64,000 nucleotides of DNA from DATFRY01 sp035489015 (GTDB lineage Bacteria; Myxococcota_A; Polyangia; Haliangiales; Haliangiaceae): the NCBI GenBank assembly GCA_035489015.1, contig DATHKR010000213.1, positions 54,096-118,095 of the forward strand. Reading direction: 5' to 3'. This document shows positions 36,200-45,800 of this stretch, one piece after another. The notes below the pieces were generated by a model. The model was not told the DNA's origin. It saw only the letters and a list, made by a program, of their open reading frames with translations, and did not search any database. Made by a program: the position numbers and the translations under genes. The first letter of the stretch is position 1. Every line of letters begins with the position of its first letter.

Positions 36200-37363
36200 A
36201 TGGCTACGGAACTGTCACTCGAGTTCCTCGAGAAGCTGCCGAAGACGGATCTGCACGTCCACCTGGACGGATGTCTTCGGCTCGACACGATCATCGAGCT
36301 CGCGCGAAAGCAGAAGGTGAAGCTGCCCACCTTCGATCGCGATGACCTGTTCCGGCTCATCTACGCCGGTGACGTCTGCAACTCGCTGGACGATTACCTG
36401 AAGGCGTTCGACGTCACGCTGTCGGTCATGCAGACCGAGGAGAGCCTGGAGCGGGCGGCCTTCGAGCTGGCCGAGGACGCCGGCAAGGAGAACGTGCGCT
36501 ACATCGAGGTGCGTTACGCCCCGATGCTGCACACGCGGGCCGACCTCACCCTGACCGACGTGGTCGAGGCGGTGCTGCGCGGCCTGCGGATGGCCAAGCG
36601 CACGTTCGGCATCCGCTACGGGCTCATCCTGTGCGGCATCCGCACCATGAGCGCCGAGTCGTCGCTGCGCATGGCCGAGCTGGCGGTCGCCTTCAAGAAC
36701 CGAGGCGTCGTCGGATTCGACCTTGCCGGCTCCGAGGTCAACAACCCGGCCCGCGAGCACCGGGCCGCGTTCCAGCTCATCCTCGACAACAACATCAACT
36801 GCACCGCCCACGCCGGCGAGGCGTACGGGCCGGACTCGATCGCCCAGGCGATTCACAAGTGCGGCGCCCACCGGATCGGCCACGGCACCCGCCTGCGCGA
36901 GAACGGCGAGCTCCTCAACTACGTCAACGACCACCGCATCCCGCTCGAGGTGTGCGTGTCGTCGAACATCCAGACCAAGGCGGCCGCCAACTGGGAGGCC
37001 CACCCGGTCGACTTCTACGTGGATTACGGCCTCCGGGTCACCATCAACACCGACAACCGGACGGTCACCGACACCACCGTGTCCAAGGAGCTGTGGCTCT
37101 GCCACCAGCACTACGGGTGGACGCTCGATCGCATCAAGGAGATCATCGTCGCCGGCTTCAAGAGCTCGTTCATGCCGTACCGGGAGAAGGTGGATTTACT
37201 GAAGGTGATCACCCAGGAGCTGGATAAATTTCAGGCTCCTGCCAACGGCAAGTCGGTCGAGCGAAGAGCGTCCAGCCAGCCGGAAATGCACGAAGCTGGG
37301 TGTGCCACGGTCACGCCGGAGCCGGCGCCGGAGGCGACGCCGGTGACCGAGATCGTCCGGTGA
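36200..37363 (+). CDS. add: Adenosine deaminase family protein
   Basis: Zinc-dependent deamination of adenosine/deoxyadenosine, or of a related purine. 387 residues with every family element: KTDLHVHLDGCLR (HxH metal ligands), TAHAGEAYGPDSI (HAGE), IGHGTRL, SSNIQT and the metal/catalytic Asp in TINTDNRTVT. The last 50 residues (after about 335) are an extra Ala/Pro/Glu-rich tail. The frame stays open far upstream, but the family N-terminus starts at this ATG and an ideal promoter sits directly before it. Confidence 0.93.
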   Translation: MATELSLEFLEKLPKTDLHVHLDGCLRLDTIIELARKQKVKLPTFDRDDLFRLIYAGDVCNSLDDYLKAFDVTLSVMQTEESLERAAFELAEDAGKENVRYIEVRYAPMLHTRADLTLTDVVEAVLRGLRMAKRTFGIRYGLILCGIRTMSAESSLRMAELAVAFKNRGVVGFDLAGSEVNNPAREHRAAFQLILDNNINCTAHAGEAYGPDSIAQAIHKCGAHRIGHGTRLRENGELLNYVNDHRIPLEVCVSSNIQTKAAANWEAHPVDFYVDYGLRVTINTDNRTVTDTTVSKELWLCHQHYGWTLDRIKEIIVAGFKSSFMPYREKVDLLKVITQELDKFQAPANGKSVERRASSQPEMHEAGCATVTPEPAPEATPVTEIVR

Positions 37364-37480
37364 ACCCGATGCTGTCCGTCCCCCTTCCGTCCCGCCCGTC
37401 GGGCTGGCCGGTCCGCGGGGTACGCGAGCGGTGCACCAAGGCGATTGACGCTCGTGTCCGTGTTATCCTGCGCTCCAGCA

Positions 37481-38311
37481 GTGAGTGACATCGCCACAGC
37501 CGAGGAATTCAAGGCTGTCGTCGACGAGCATTGGCGGAGCCTCTATCACTTCGGGTTCCGCATGTGCCTCGATCGACAGCGGGCGTCCGAGATGGTGGAG
37601 GAGACGTTCCTCCGCGCGTACCTCGGATCCGAGAAGCTGAACCCCGAGCAGGGGCGCAACCGGACCTGGTTGCTCCACATCGCGTCGCACGTGCTCGGCA
37701 ACAAGTTGAGCCGCACGCCGGAGCTCAGCTTCGATCTGCTCGACGAGACGCTGCGCAGCGAGGCGACCCGCACCGACTTCGTCCGCTCGCTGACCGAGCC
37801 CAAGCGCGACTTCCTCCTCTGGGAGCTGAAGCAGGGCTGCATGACCTCGGTCATCAACTGCCTCTCGCCCGGCGAGCGCGCCGCGTTCGTCCTGGCCAAC
37901 GTGATGAAGCTGGGCGACGACGACGCCTCGCGCGTCCTCGGCATCACCAAGAGCGCCTACAAGGTCCGGCTGTCGCGCGCGCAGAAGAAGGTGACCGACT
38001 ACCTGGCGCCGCGCTGCGAGCACGTCGATCCGCTGAACCCGTGCCGGTGCCCGGCGCGGGTCGGGGTGGCGGTGAGCAAGGGCTTCATCCGCTCGGCCGG
38101 CGAGATCAACCTGCGCCGCCCGCCCGAGCCGTTCGGCCGCTACGGCTCGGGGCCGGACAACGAGGACGAGCCGCTCCGCGACGTGGTGGCGATCTACGGC
38201 AACCTGCCCGAGCCCGACCCGCCGGAGGAGCTGAAGCAGCGGCTGGATCAGCTCATCGACGAGGGCGAGTGGGATCGCGTGCGCCAGCAGAAGCTGGAGC
38301 AGCAGGCGTAG
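37481..38311 (+). CDS. ECF sigma factor with long C-terminal extension and Cys/His cluster
   Basis: 276 residues from the GTG at 37481. Region 2 is recognisable (HFGFRMCLDRQRASEMVEET, FLRAYLGSEKLNPEQGRNRT) and region 4 (CLSPGERAAFVLANVMKLGD, ASRVLGITKSAYKVRLSRAQ). Beyond region 4 about 100 residues contain a likely zinc site, CEHVDPLNPCRC, and an acidic tail. A start at 37445 (TTG) is possible but overlaps promoter-like sequence. TATCCT at 37464 would give a leader of about five bases. No anti-sigma follows; the Cys cluster may provide built-in control. Confidence 0.8.
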   Translation: MSDIATAEEFKAVVDEHWRSLYHFGFRMCLDRQRASEMVEETFLRAYLGSEKLNPEQGRNRTWLLHIASHVLGNKLSRTPELSFDLLDETLRSEATRTDFVRSLTEPKRDFLLWELKQGCMTSVINCLSPGERAAFVLANVMKLGDDDASRVLGITKSAYKVRLSRAQKKVTDYLAPRCEHVDPLNPCRCPARVGVAVSKGFIRSAGEINLRRPPEPFGRYGSGPDNEDEPLRDVVAIYGNLPEPDPPEELKQRLDQLIDEGEWDRVRQQKLEQQA

Positions 38312-38406
38312 GTACCCGGCGGCGTCCGACCTCGCCGTCGGCTGACGGGAGGTCCGCGCCGCATCGCCGGGCCGGTGGTCGGCGAGCAGCCGGGCCGGGC
38401 GCGCGG

Positions 38407-39696
38407 GTCGCGATCGCGATCGCGCTGGCGGCGGCCGCGATCGGCGCGCGCGGCGGGTCGGCCGCGGCGGACCCGATCCTCGACCTGCCGCCGGTCGGGC
38501 GCGGCGGGCTGCTCGGTCCGCAGCCGGATGGAAGCGAGCGGACCCTCGAGAAGGAGCTGGGCCGGCGGCGGCGCTCGGCCGCGGCGGCCGGGTCGAGCGA
38601 TCCGTCGCGCCTGCCCGGGCGGACCGAGACCAGCGAGCTGGCCTTCGTGGCCGAGATGAACGCGCTCGGGGTGCTCGGCGCCGAGCGCACCACCGTGTTC
38701 CCCGAGGTCGGTCCGCTCGAGGGCGGCGAGCCGGCGCTGGCCCGGATGCGGGTCGGGCTGGTCGGCTGGTCCGGCTGGGCGCCGTTCGGCTTCTCGCTGC
38801 GGGCCGACCTGGCCGAGGGTCTCCGCCTCGACCAGGACGACTTCGAGGCGGCACCGGTCGCGGCGGCCGACCGGATCCTCGACGACGCGTACGGGGCGTG
38901 GATCGCGCGGGCGTGGGCGCAGCTGTGGGTCGGGCGCCAGCCGGTCGTGTTCTCGCGCTTCCGCCACGGCGAGGAGGCGCTCGAGACCGGCAGCGCGGAG
39001 CCGTTCCTGGTCGACCGGGTGGCGCCGGACCGGCGCTGGGGCGCGGCGTTTCACGGCGACCTCGGCTCGATCGCGTACGCCGCCGGGCTCTACGCCGACC
39101 CGGACTGGCTGGAGCTTCGCCCGTCGGGGTCGGGCGACGGCGAGATGCCGCCGGCGCCGCCGGTGCCGCCGGTCCCGTCGCTCGACGACGTGGTCCCGCT
39201 GCCGGATCCGTCGGCGGGCGGGCGGACCGCGGTCGCCGCGCACGTCGAGTGGACGCCGCGCGCGCCGATGGGCCCGGGCAGCGCGCCCAGCCCGAGCGAC
39301 GATCCGTGGTACGAGACGGCCCGCGCATCGGCCGGGGCCGGCGTGCTGTGGCGCTGGCGCGAGGCCGGGCAGCGAGTGGACCTGTCGCTGTCGGGCGGGG
39401 GCAAGCTGAAGGCGGTGGCCGCCCTGGCCGAGCTCATCCTGTCGGTCGACGGTGAGCAGGTCGCCCTGGGTGGCGCGGCCGAGGTGAGCGTCCTGGCCGG
39501 CGACCGGTTCCTGGTGTTCGTGCGGGGCGACTACGACGGCGAGGTGGACTGGTGGACGGCCGGCCCCGGCGCCACCTACTTCGCCACCCGCGATCGCTGG
39601 AACCGCGTCTCGATCTTCGGCTGGGTCCGGCGCCAGGGGAACGACGAGGGCCCCAACGGCGACGGGGTCATCGTCCAGCTGCAGGCCGCGCTTTGA
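38407..39696 (+). CDS. Exported beta-rich protein, possible outer-membrane protein; start codon unclear
   Basis: About 430 residues. A signal-peptide-like segment (VAIAIALAAAAIGARGGSAA, cleavage near AAADP) precedes a mature region with alternating aromatic/charged strands (GLVGWSGWAPFGFSLRADLA, AWAQLWVGRQPVVFSRFRHG), as in porin-like barrels, and the end GDGVIVQLQAAL is barrel-like. No ATG, GTG or TTG exists in this frame between the sigma stop and the signal segment, so the start given is approximate. A non-standard start (ATC or CTG) or a small sequence error is likely. The end overlaps the convergent endopeptidase gene by 29 bases. Confidence 0.6.
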   Translation, partial: VAIAIALAAAAIGARGGSAAADPILDLPPVGRGGLLGPQPDGSERTLEKELGRRRRSAAAAGSSDPSRLPGRTETSELAFVAEMNALGVLGAERTTVFPEVGPLEGGEPALARMRVGLVGWSGWAPFGFSLRADLAEGLRLDQDDFEAAPVAAADRILDDAYGAWIARAWAQLWVGRQPVVFSRFRHGEEALETGSAEPFLVDRVAPDRRWGAAFHGDLGSIAYAAGLYADPDWLELRPSGSGDGEMPPAPPVPPVPSLDDVVPLPDPSAGGRTAVAAHVEWTPRAPMGPGSAPSPSDDPWYETARASAGAGVLWRWREAGQRVDLSLSGGGKLKAVAALAELILSVDGEQVALGGAAEVSVLAGDRFLVFVRGDYDGEVDWWTAGPGATYFATRDRWNRVSIFGWVRRQGNDEGPNGDGVIVQLQAAL

Positions 39697-40633
39697 CCCG
39701 GCCGCCGCGCGAGCGGGCCTGACCGGACGAGCGCGCCGCGCGCGACGGCGAGCGAGCGGCCGGGCGATCGTCGGACGGCGATCCAGCCACGCGCGGATCG
39801 AGGCAGCGCACGTGCGCGTACCACTTGTGCGGCTTCGGGGCGCGGCCGCGGCGACCTCGCCGGCGGCGCGGCCGGGCCGCCGCCTCGTCGGAGCAGCGCC
39901 CCTGGGCCACGTCCGCCGCGCTGCACGCGATGCGCAGGTGCATGTGGTCCTGGTGGGTGCCGGTGTCGCGCGCGGTCGACAGCACCGCGCGCACTCGCCC
40001 GACCAGCTCGGGCGGGACGCGAGCCGCCTGGGCGTAGGCCAGGAGCCAGCTGCGCACGCGGGTCGACACGAAGATGCGGTAGACGCGGACGTCCGGATCG
40101 CTGACCAGCGCCGCGATGACCGCCCAGTTGCGCTGCAGGTCGAAGAAGCGCTCGTCGATGCGATCGGCCGGCTCGGGCGACTCGGCGCTGATCGAGCGGC
40201 CGTCGGCGCCGTAGTAGGCCATGAAGCGGTCGGGCGGGAACGGATCGCCGTTGCGATCGATCGCGTAGTAGATGAGGTCGGCGTCGCGCCCGGACTGATG
40301 CGAGGCGTGGCGCGCCACCGCGCCGCCGCGCTCGGCCGACAGGTCGGCGACGCCGAGCACCGAGCCGGGGTAGTCGCGGGTGACCCGCCCGGCGGCGCGC
40401 TCGATCACGCCGACCAGCTCGTCGGTGGCGAAGCGAAGGCCGCGCGCGCGCCACGGCTCCGGCGCGACGAATCCGTTGCCGCTGTCCGGGATCGCGTGGG
40501 CCGCGGCCAGCGCGCCGCGGTTGGCCGCGCCGCACGAGACGCTGCCGGGCTCGATGGACTCGGCGGCGGCGGACGAGGAGAGGATGGCGAGCTGAGCGGC
40601 GGCGCCGACGACCGCGAGCCAGTGGACGCGCAC
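39668..40633 (-). CDS. MepA-like penicillin-insensitive murein endopeptidase (LAS family)
   Basis: Cleaves peptide cross-links in peptidoglycan in the periplasm. 321 residues: signal peptide (VRVHWLAVVGAAAQLAILSS, to AAAES), then the LAS metallopeptidase core with zinc ligands in ASHQSGRDADLIYY and TGTHQDHMHLRI, in the order known for MepA. Family length is about 275; the last 60 residues are an Arg/Ser/Pro-rich tail, part of it antisense to the neighbouring gene end. A TACGAT hexamer lies six bases before the GTG, a leaderless layout. Confidence 0.87.
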   Translation of the reverse strand: MRVHWLAVVGAAAQLAILSSSAAAESIEPGSVSCGAANRGALAAAHAIPDSGNGFVAPEPWRARGLRFATDELVGVIERAAGRVTRDYPGSVLGVADLSAERGGAVARHASHQSGRDADLIYYAIDRNGDPFPPDRFMAYYGADGRSISAESPEPADRIDERFFDLQRNWAVIAALVSDPDVRVYRIFVSTRVRSWLLAYAQAARVPPELVGRVRAVLSTARDTGTHQDHMHLRIACSAADVAQGRCSDEAAARPRRRRGRRGRAPKPHKWYAHVRCLDPRVAGSPSDDRPAARSPSRAARSSGQARSRGGRVKARPAAGR

Positions 40634-40639
40634 GATGCG

Positions 40640-40645
40640 ATCGTA
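40640..40645 (-). promoter_or_regulatory. -10 hexamer, leaderless layout, before the MepA-like gene
   Basis: Minus-strand TACGAT, then CGCATC, then the GTG at 40633, a six-base gap. No Shine-Dalgarno sequence is present. Confidence 0.5.
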
Positions 40646-40734
40646 GCATCGGACCCGGGTCGCTCCGCAAGAACTCGGCTGCGCGACGCGCGTCTCGCGC
40701 GCGCGGCCACCCGCGCGGGGCGGCGCCGGCCGAC

Positions 40735-41130
40735 TTATCGGACCAGACGCGCGGGCGGCAGCGCGGGTCCGCCGCGCCGCTCGGCCAGAAAGTGGGCCCG
40801 TGCCCGATGCTCGAGCCAGTGTAGGAGCACCGGGAACGAGCCGAACAGGATGAGCGGCGCGACGCCGAGCGCGCCGCCGCCGGTGGCGACCACGAGGAAG
40901 AGCAGCCCGACCACCAGCATGATCGACGCCGACACCAGGGAGGCGGTGTAGAACAGGATGCGGGCGGGGCGACGGCGCAGGAAGCCGGCCTCGCACTCGC
41001 TGCAGCGGCGGTCCGCGCCGGGCTGGTGCCTGTCGCAGACCGGCAGGGCGCAGCGGGCGCAGGAGGTCACCGCGGCCTCTCCGCAGGTGGCGCAGAGCCG
41101 GACCAGAGAGCTGCTTGCGTGAGAGACCAC
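40735..41130 (-). CDS. B-box-like zinc-binding membrane protein
   Basis: 131 residues. The N-terminal half has a zinc-binding pattern with Cys/His spacing CATCGEAAVTSCARCALPVC, DRHQPGADRRCSEC, like a short B-box or zinc ribbon. Two membrane helices follow (about 60-82 and 87-105), then a basic tail. The function is unknown; such proteins are often membrane adaptors. The GTG start lies in a 7-base inverted repeat, with TAGCCT eight bases upstream of the start. Confidence 0.65.
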   Translation of the reverse strand: MVSHASSSLVRLCATCGEAAVTSCARCALPVCDRHQPGADRRCSECEAGFLRRRPARILFYTASLVSASIMLVVGLLFLVVATGGGALGVAPLILFGSFPVLLHWLEHRARAHFLAERRGGPALPPARLVR

Positions 41131-41144
41131 CTCTCTCAAGGCTA
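41120..41144 (-). promoter_or_regulatory. Inverted repeat and -10 at the B-box gene start
   Basis: TGAGAGA - 5 bases - TCTCTCA (41120-41138) spans the GTG at 41130, directly downstream of a TAGCCT hexamer (minus strand, 41139-41144). It could be an operator at the transcription start or an mRNA hairpin masking the start codon. Confidence 0.4.
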
Positions 41145-41553
41145 ACAAACCGGGACGGGCTGGCAATCGGAACGATCCGCGCCGCTCTTCTGCGCCGCGT
41201 CACCGACGGGAAATCGCGCGGCGCGGGTCGAGGTCGGCGGCGGTGTGCACCCTGCGCATTCTTCGCACATCGCCCCGAAGCGGTACCCGCCGGAGCACTG
41301 GCTGGCCGCGGTCTGTGAAGCCGCTGACGCGCCATGCCGATCGGGCGCTACGGCCTGTGGTCCCCGGAGGTCCACAGGCCGGGATCGGCTGACACCATCG
41401 ATGACCATCGATGGCCTTCGATGCGAAGACGGCGACTCCCCGGAGGGTGGCCACCACAGTGACCATTCACACCAAAACCTCGCCCGCGCGCGATCGCGCC
41501 TGGGGCCTCGCGAGCGCCGGAGACGCGGCACCTCCCTTGCACTCAGGCGTCTG
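41145..41553. other. Intergenic region between the B-box gene and a kinase: repeats, no gene seen
   Basis: The longest gene-free stretch of the window. It holds a 10-bp perfect inverted repeat (cggcctgtgg at 41351-41360, ccacaggccg at 41372-41381), three tandem 10-bp units (ccatcgatga, ccatcgatgg, ccttcgatgc; 41395-41424) and two copies of tccccggagg (41361 and 41437). Third-position GC bias falls off here, so the open frame extending upstream of the kinase is not convincingly coding. It probably contains the kinase promoter and regulator sites. Confidence 0.6.
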
Positions 41554-42666
41554 GTGGCCCCGCTTTCACCGATCCCCGCCTACAGCCAGGCCGAACTCGA
41601 CGAGGGGCCGACCGCGGCGTGGGTCTGCGACGAGGTGACCGGGCCGGGCGGCAAGCCGATGATGCGGTACGAGCAGGTCGACCTCATGGACTCGACCCAG
41701 GTGGAGGAGCAGGAGCTGTTCGCGCCCGAGCGCGACGCCCGGGTCGGCGCGACGCTCGGCGCCTACGCGCTGGTGCGACCGCTGGCGCGCGGCGGCATGG
41801 GCGTCGTCTACCTCGGCCGCCACGTCCGGCTCGGCCGCAAGGTGGCCATCAAGCTGCCGCACCCGTACGTGCTGCGCGACAACGACCTGCGCCGGCGGTT
41901 CCTGTCCGAGGCGATGGCCGCGGTCCAGATCGGGCACCCGGGCGTGGTCAACGTGCTCGACTACGGCCACGCCCAGGACGGGACCCCGTATCTGGTGATG
42001 GAGCTGCTCGAGGGAGGCAGCCTGGCCGACAAGATGTCCGACGGCCCGCTGCCGATCGACATGGCGATCGGGGTGGCGTCGCGGGTGGCCGACACGCTGG
42101 CCGCGGCCCACGAGTCGGGCGTCATCCACCGCGACCTCAAGCCAGAGAACGTCTTCCTCCAGCGCCACCGCCACCGCCCCGACCGCCTCACCGTCAAGGT
42201 GCTCGACTTCGGGTTCGCCAAGCTGGTCGGCGGGCCGGCCGCCGGCGGCATCGCACCGTGCACCCAGCAGGGGCTGGTGCTCGGCACGCCCTGCTACATG
42301 TCGCCGGAGCAGTGCCTGGGCTTCGCGCCGGTCGACCACCGCTCCGACATCTACTCGCTCGGCTGCATCCTGTACGAGATGGTGGCCGGGCGGCTGCCGT
42401 TCTCGGGCGGGCTCAGCGAGGTGAAGATGGCGCTGCGCTACCAGCCGGCGGTGCCGCCGCGCTGGCACAACCGCGAGCTGCCGGGCGAGCTGGATGAGCT
42501 CATCATGCGGATGCTGGCCAAGCGGCCGAGCGATCGACCGGACAACATGATCGACCTGTCGCGCGCGCTGGAGCGGATCGGTGCGCGCCGCGCGCTCCTT
42601 CGGCGGGCCGGGTCGGTGCCGCCCCTGCCGAACCTGGGTCGGCGGCAGACCGAGCCGACCGGGTAG
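41554..42666 (+). CDS. Hanks-type Ser/Thr protein kinase
   Basis: About 370 residues from the GTG at 41554; the ATG at 41659 (335 residues) is the main alternative. The kinase domain spans about residues 68-345: LARGGMGVVYLGRH, VAIKLPHPYV, HRDLKPENVFL, VKVLDFGFAKL, MSPEQCLGF. No membrane helix is seen, so it is likely cytosolic. Codon use upstream to 41554 still looks coding, which favours the longer form. It stands 167 bases before the large PBP1A gene on the same strand. Confidence 0.85.
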   Translation: MAPLSPIPAYSQAELDEGPTAAWVCDEVTGPGGKPMMRYEQVDLMDSTQVEEQELFAPERDARVGATLGAYALVRPLARGGMGVVYLGRHVRLGRKVAIKLPHPYVLRDNDLRRRFLSEAMAAVQIGHPGVVNVLDYGHAQDGTPYLVMELLEGGSLADKMSDGPLPIDMAIGVASRVADTLAAAHESGVIHRDLKPENVFLQRHRHRPDRLTVKVLDFGFAKLVGGPAAGGIAPCTQQGLVLGTPCYMSPEQCLGFAPVDHRSDIYSLGCILYEMVAGRLPFSGGLSEVKMALRYQPAVPPRWHNRELPGELDELIMRMLAKRPSDRPDNMIDLSRALERIGARRALLRRAGSVPPLPNLGRRQTEPTG

Positions 42667-42833
42667 CGCGCCGGGCAGCCGCGCCGGGCACCCACCGACG
42701 AGGCGCCGACCCCGCCGAGAGCGTCGGACACCGCCCACCGGGGGTGCGTGCGGCTTGCCGCCCCGAAACCGCGCCGCTAGACTGGAGCGCTGCTGCCATT
42801 TCGGTGGTGCAGGGTTAGGCTGAGAGCACTCGC

Positions 42834-45800
42834 GTGGCGAAAGGGCGTGAAATCCTCACCAGCTGGCGCGACGGCGCCGCTCGCGCCTGGACTCGCCTGT
42901 CGGACGGTGCGCGCCGTGGAGCTCGCCGGGTCTCCGCGCACCATCCGGCCCCGCCGCAGCAGCACGGCCCGTACGATCCGCGCCAGACCCCGGCACCGTA
43001 CGACCCGCGGCTCGGTCCGAATGGCCCGAATGGTCCGAATGGCCCGAATGGCCCCGACGGGCACTATCCCGGCCAGCATGACCCGCGGCTCGGCCCGTAC
43101 GATCCACACGACCCGCGGCTCGGCCCGTACGATCCGCACGACCCGCGGCTCGGCCCGCACGACCCGCGGCACGAGCCGCACGACCCGCGATTCGGCCCGC
43201 GCAACCCGCGCCAGACCCTCGGCCCGCAAAACCCGCGCCAGACCCTCGGACCGCTCAACCCGCGCATGCCGCTCGGCGCGGTGCCGCCGCCGGCTCGTTC
43301 CCCGCGGTCGGGGTTCCCGATTCAGCCGGCCCACCTCGGTCACCCGGGTCAGCTCGGTCCGCCCCAGCCCGGCCCCCTGCCTCCCGAGGCCAGCGCCCTC
43401 CCCCCGCATCAGCGCGCGCCGCTCGATCTGTACGGCGACATGCCCGGCGCCCCCGCCCCCTACCAGTCGCCGGCCCTGCACGAGGACGAGGACGAGGTCA
43501 CCCGGATCTGGCAGCCCAACCCGCTGCGGATCGGCCATCTGGCCGGCGTCCAGGTGGTGGCGCGGCCCGGGGGGCGGGTGCTCATCGGCAACCGCGCCGA
43601 CGGCGGCATCCTCTACTGGGTCGGCAAGCTGTACGGCTTCACCGCGCTCGTCATCATCATCGCGCTCGGCATCACCGGCTTCTCGCTGTACGCGTCGGCC
43701 GCCTCGCGCACCCCGCCGATCCCGAACCTGGCCCAGTACGCCCAGGTCGTCCCGTCGGTCAGCCACCTCTACGCCGCCGACGGCACGCTGCTCGGCGAGT
43801 TCGCCTCCGAGTGGCGCGAGGTGGTCCCCTACGACCGCATCCCGCCCAAGCTCATCGAGGCCTTCCTCGCCGCCGAGGACCACGAGTTCTTCGAGCACAA
43901 CGGGATCTACTTCAAGGGCATCGCGCGCGCGGCGTGGCGCAACCTGGTGGCCGGCGACTTCGAGCAGGGCGGCTCGACCATCACCCAGCAGGTCGCCAAG
44001 CAGTTCCTGGGGGCGGAGAAGTCGCTCCTTCGCAAGGCCAAGGAGGCGATCTTCGCGCGCCGGCTGGAGCGCACCTACAGCAAGAAGGCGATCCTGGCCG
44101 TCTACCTCAACCACATCTTCCTGGGCAACGGCGCCTACGGGGTGAAGGCGGCCGCGCGCCGCTACTTCTCCAAGAAGCTGGAGGAGCTCGACCTGGGCGA
44201 GATGGCGACCATCGCCGGCCTGGCCCAGGCGCCGTCCTACTACTCACCGGTCGGCCACGCCGACCGGGCCAAGGAGCGGCGCAACGCCATCCTGGACAAG
44301 ATGACCCGCTACGGCTTCCTCGGCGCGGCCGAGGAGCGCGCCTGGCGCGACAAGCCGCTCGTCATCCACCCGTACCGCGACGTGTTCGGTGATCGCCTGC
44401 CCTACTACGCCGAGCACGTGCGCCGCTACATCAGCAAGAAGTACGGCGCCACCGCGATCATGGAGCGCGGCCTGCGGGTGGAGACCGCGGTCGAGCCGGT
44501 CGCCGACGCGCTCGCCTACGACAACGTCGACTTCGGCACCCGCAAGCAGGACAAGCGGCAGGGTTGGCGCGGGGCGGAGGCGTACCTGGACGAGGGCCGC
44601 CCGCGCGACCTGTTCCGCCAGCGCTCGCGCGATCGCTACGGCAGCGACCCGTTGACCTCGGGCCGGCGCTACCTGGGCCTCATCGAGGAGATGAGCGCCA
44701 CGCGCGCCACGGTGCTGGTCGGCGCCAACCGCTACGAGCTGCCGCTGGCCAACGCCCGCTGGGCCGCGCCGTGGTCCAAGGAAGACGACACCAACGACCA
44801 CACCATCACCACCCTCGCCCGCGCGCTCAAGGTCGGCGACGTCATCTGGGTGCGGCGCGACGAGCCGGTGGCGGGCGAGTTCCGCGACTGGATCACCGAC
44901 GGCACTTCCAGCCCCCGCTGGGTCAGCTCGCCGGGCGAGGAGCGACTATCGCGCATGCGCGAGGAGGCGACCGGCCGGGTGGTGCTCGAGCAGGTCCCGC
45001 ACCCGCAGAGCGCGATCTTCACCGCCGATCACCGGACCGGCTACGTGGTGGCGATGGTCGGCGGCACCGACCACGACCGCTCGCAGTACAACCGCGCCAT
45101 CCAGGCCTGCCGCCAGCCCGGGTCGACCTACAAGCCGATCTACTACTCGGCGGCGCTCGACCTGGGCTACGGCTTCGACACCGCGCTCAACGACATCCCG
45201 CGCGGCGAGATCGACCCGATCACCGGCGAGGTGTGGGTGCCGCGCAACCTGGGCGGCACCGTCGACTTCGTGGTGAACATGGAGTACGCGCTGGTCTACT
45301 CCAAGAACATCCCGTCGGTGGCGCTGTTCAAGAAGGTCGGCCCGCAGGGTGTGACCGACTGGGCCCGGCGGCTCGGCTTCACCACCGAGATCATCGCCGA
45401 CAAGGCGCTGGCGCTGGGCGCGTCGTGCACCACGCTGAACGAGCTCACCCGCGCGTTCGCCGTCTTTGCGCGCAACGGCCGCTGGGTGGACTGGGTGTAC
45501 GCGCGCCGCATCTTCGACCGCTCCGGCAACACCGTCGAGGACAACACGGTCTACTTCGACCCGGGGCTGACCGCGGCGGACCGCTTCGACCGCCTGTACG
45601 TCACGTCCGGGGTGACGCCCAAGCAGGCCATCCCGCCGCGCCCCGCGTTCCTCGTCACCAAGCTGCTGACCCAGGTGGTCGAGCACGGCTTCTCCGGGAT
45701 CCTGCGCAAGACCGGCATCGTCGCGGCCGGCAAGACCGGCACGTCGAGCGCGACCATGGACACCACGTTCGTGGCGTTCACCTCGCGCTGGATCACGACG

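Noticed and set aside
37445..37469. TTGACG with TATCCT as a promoter for the second ECF sigma
   Set aside because: The spacing is only 13 bases. TATCCT alone may be a -10, but the pair is not a valid promoter.
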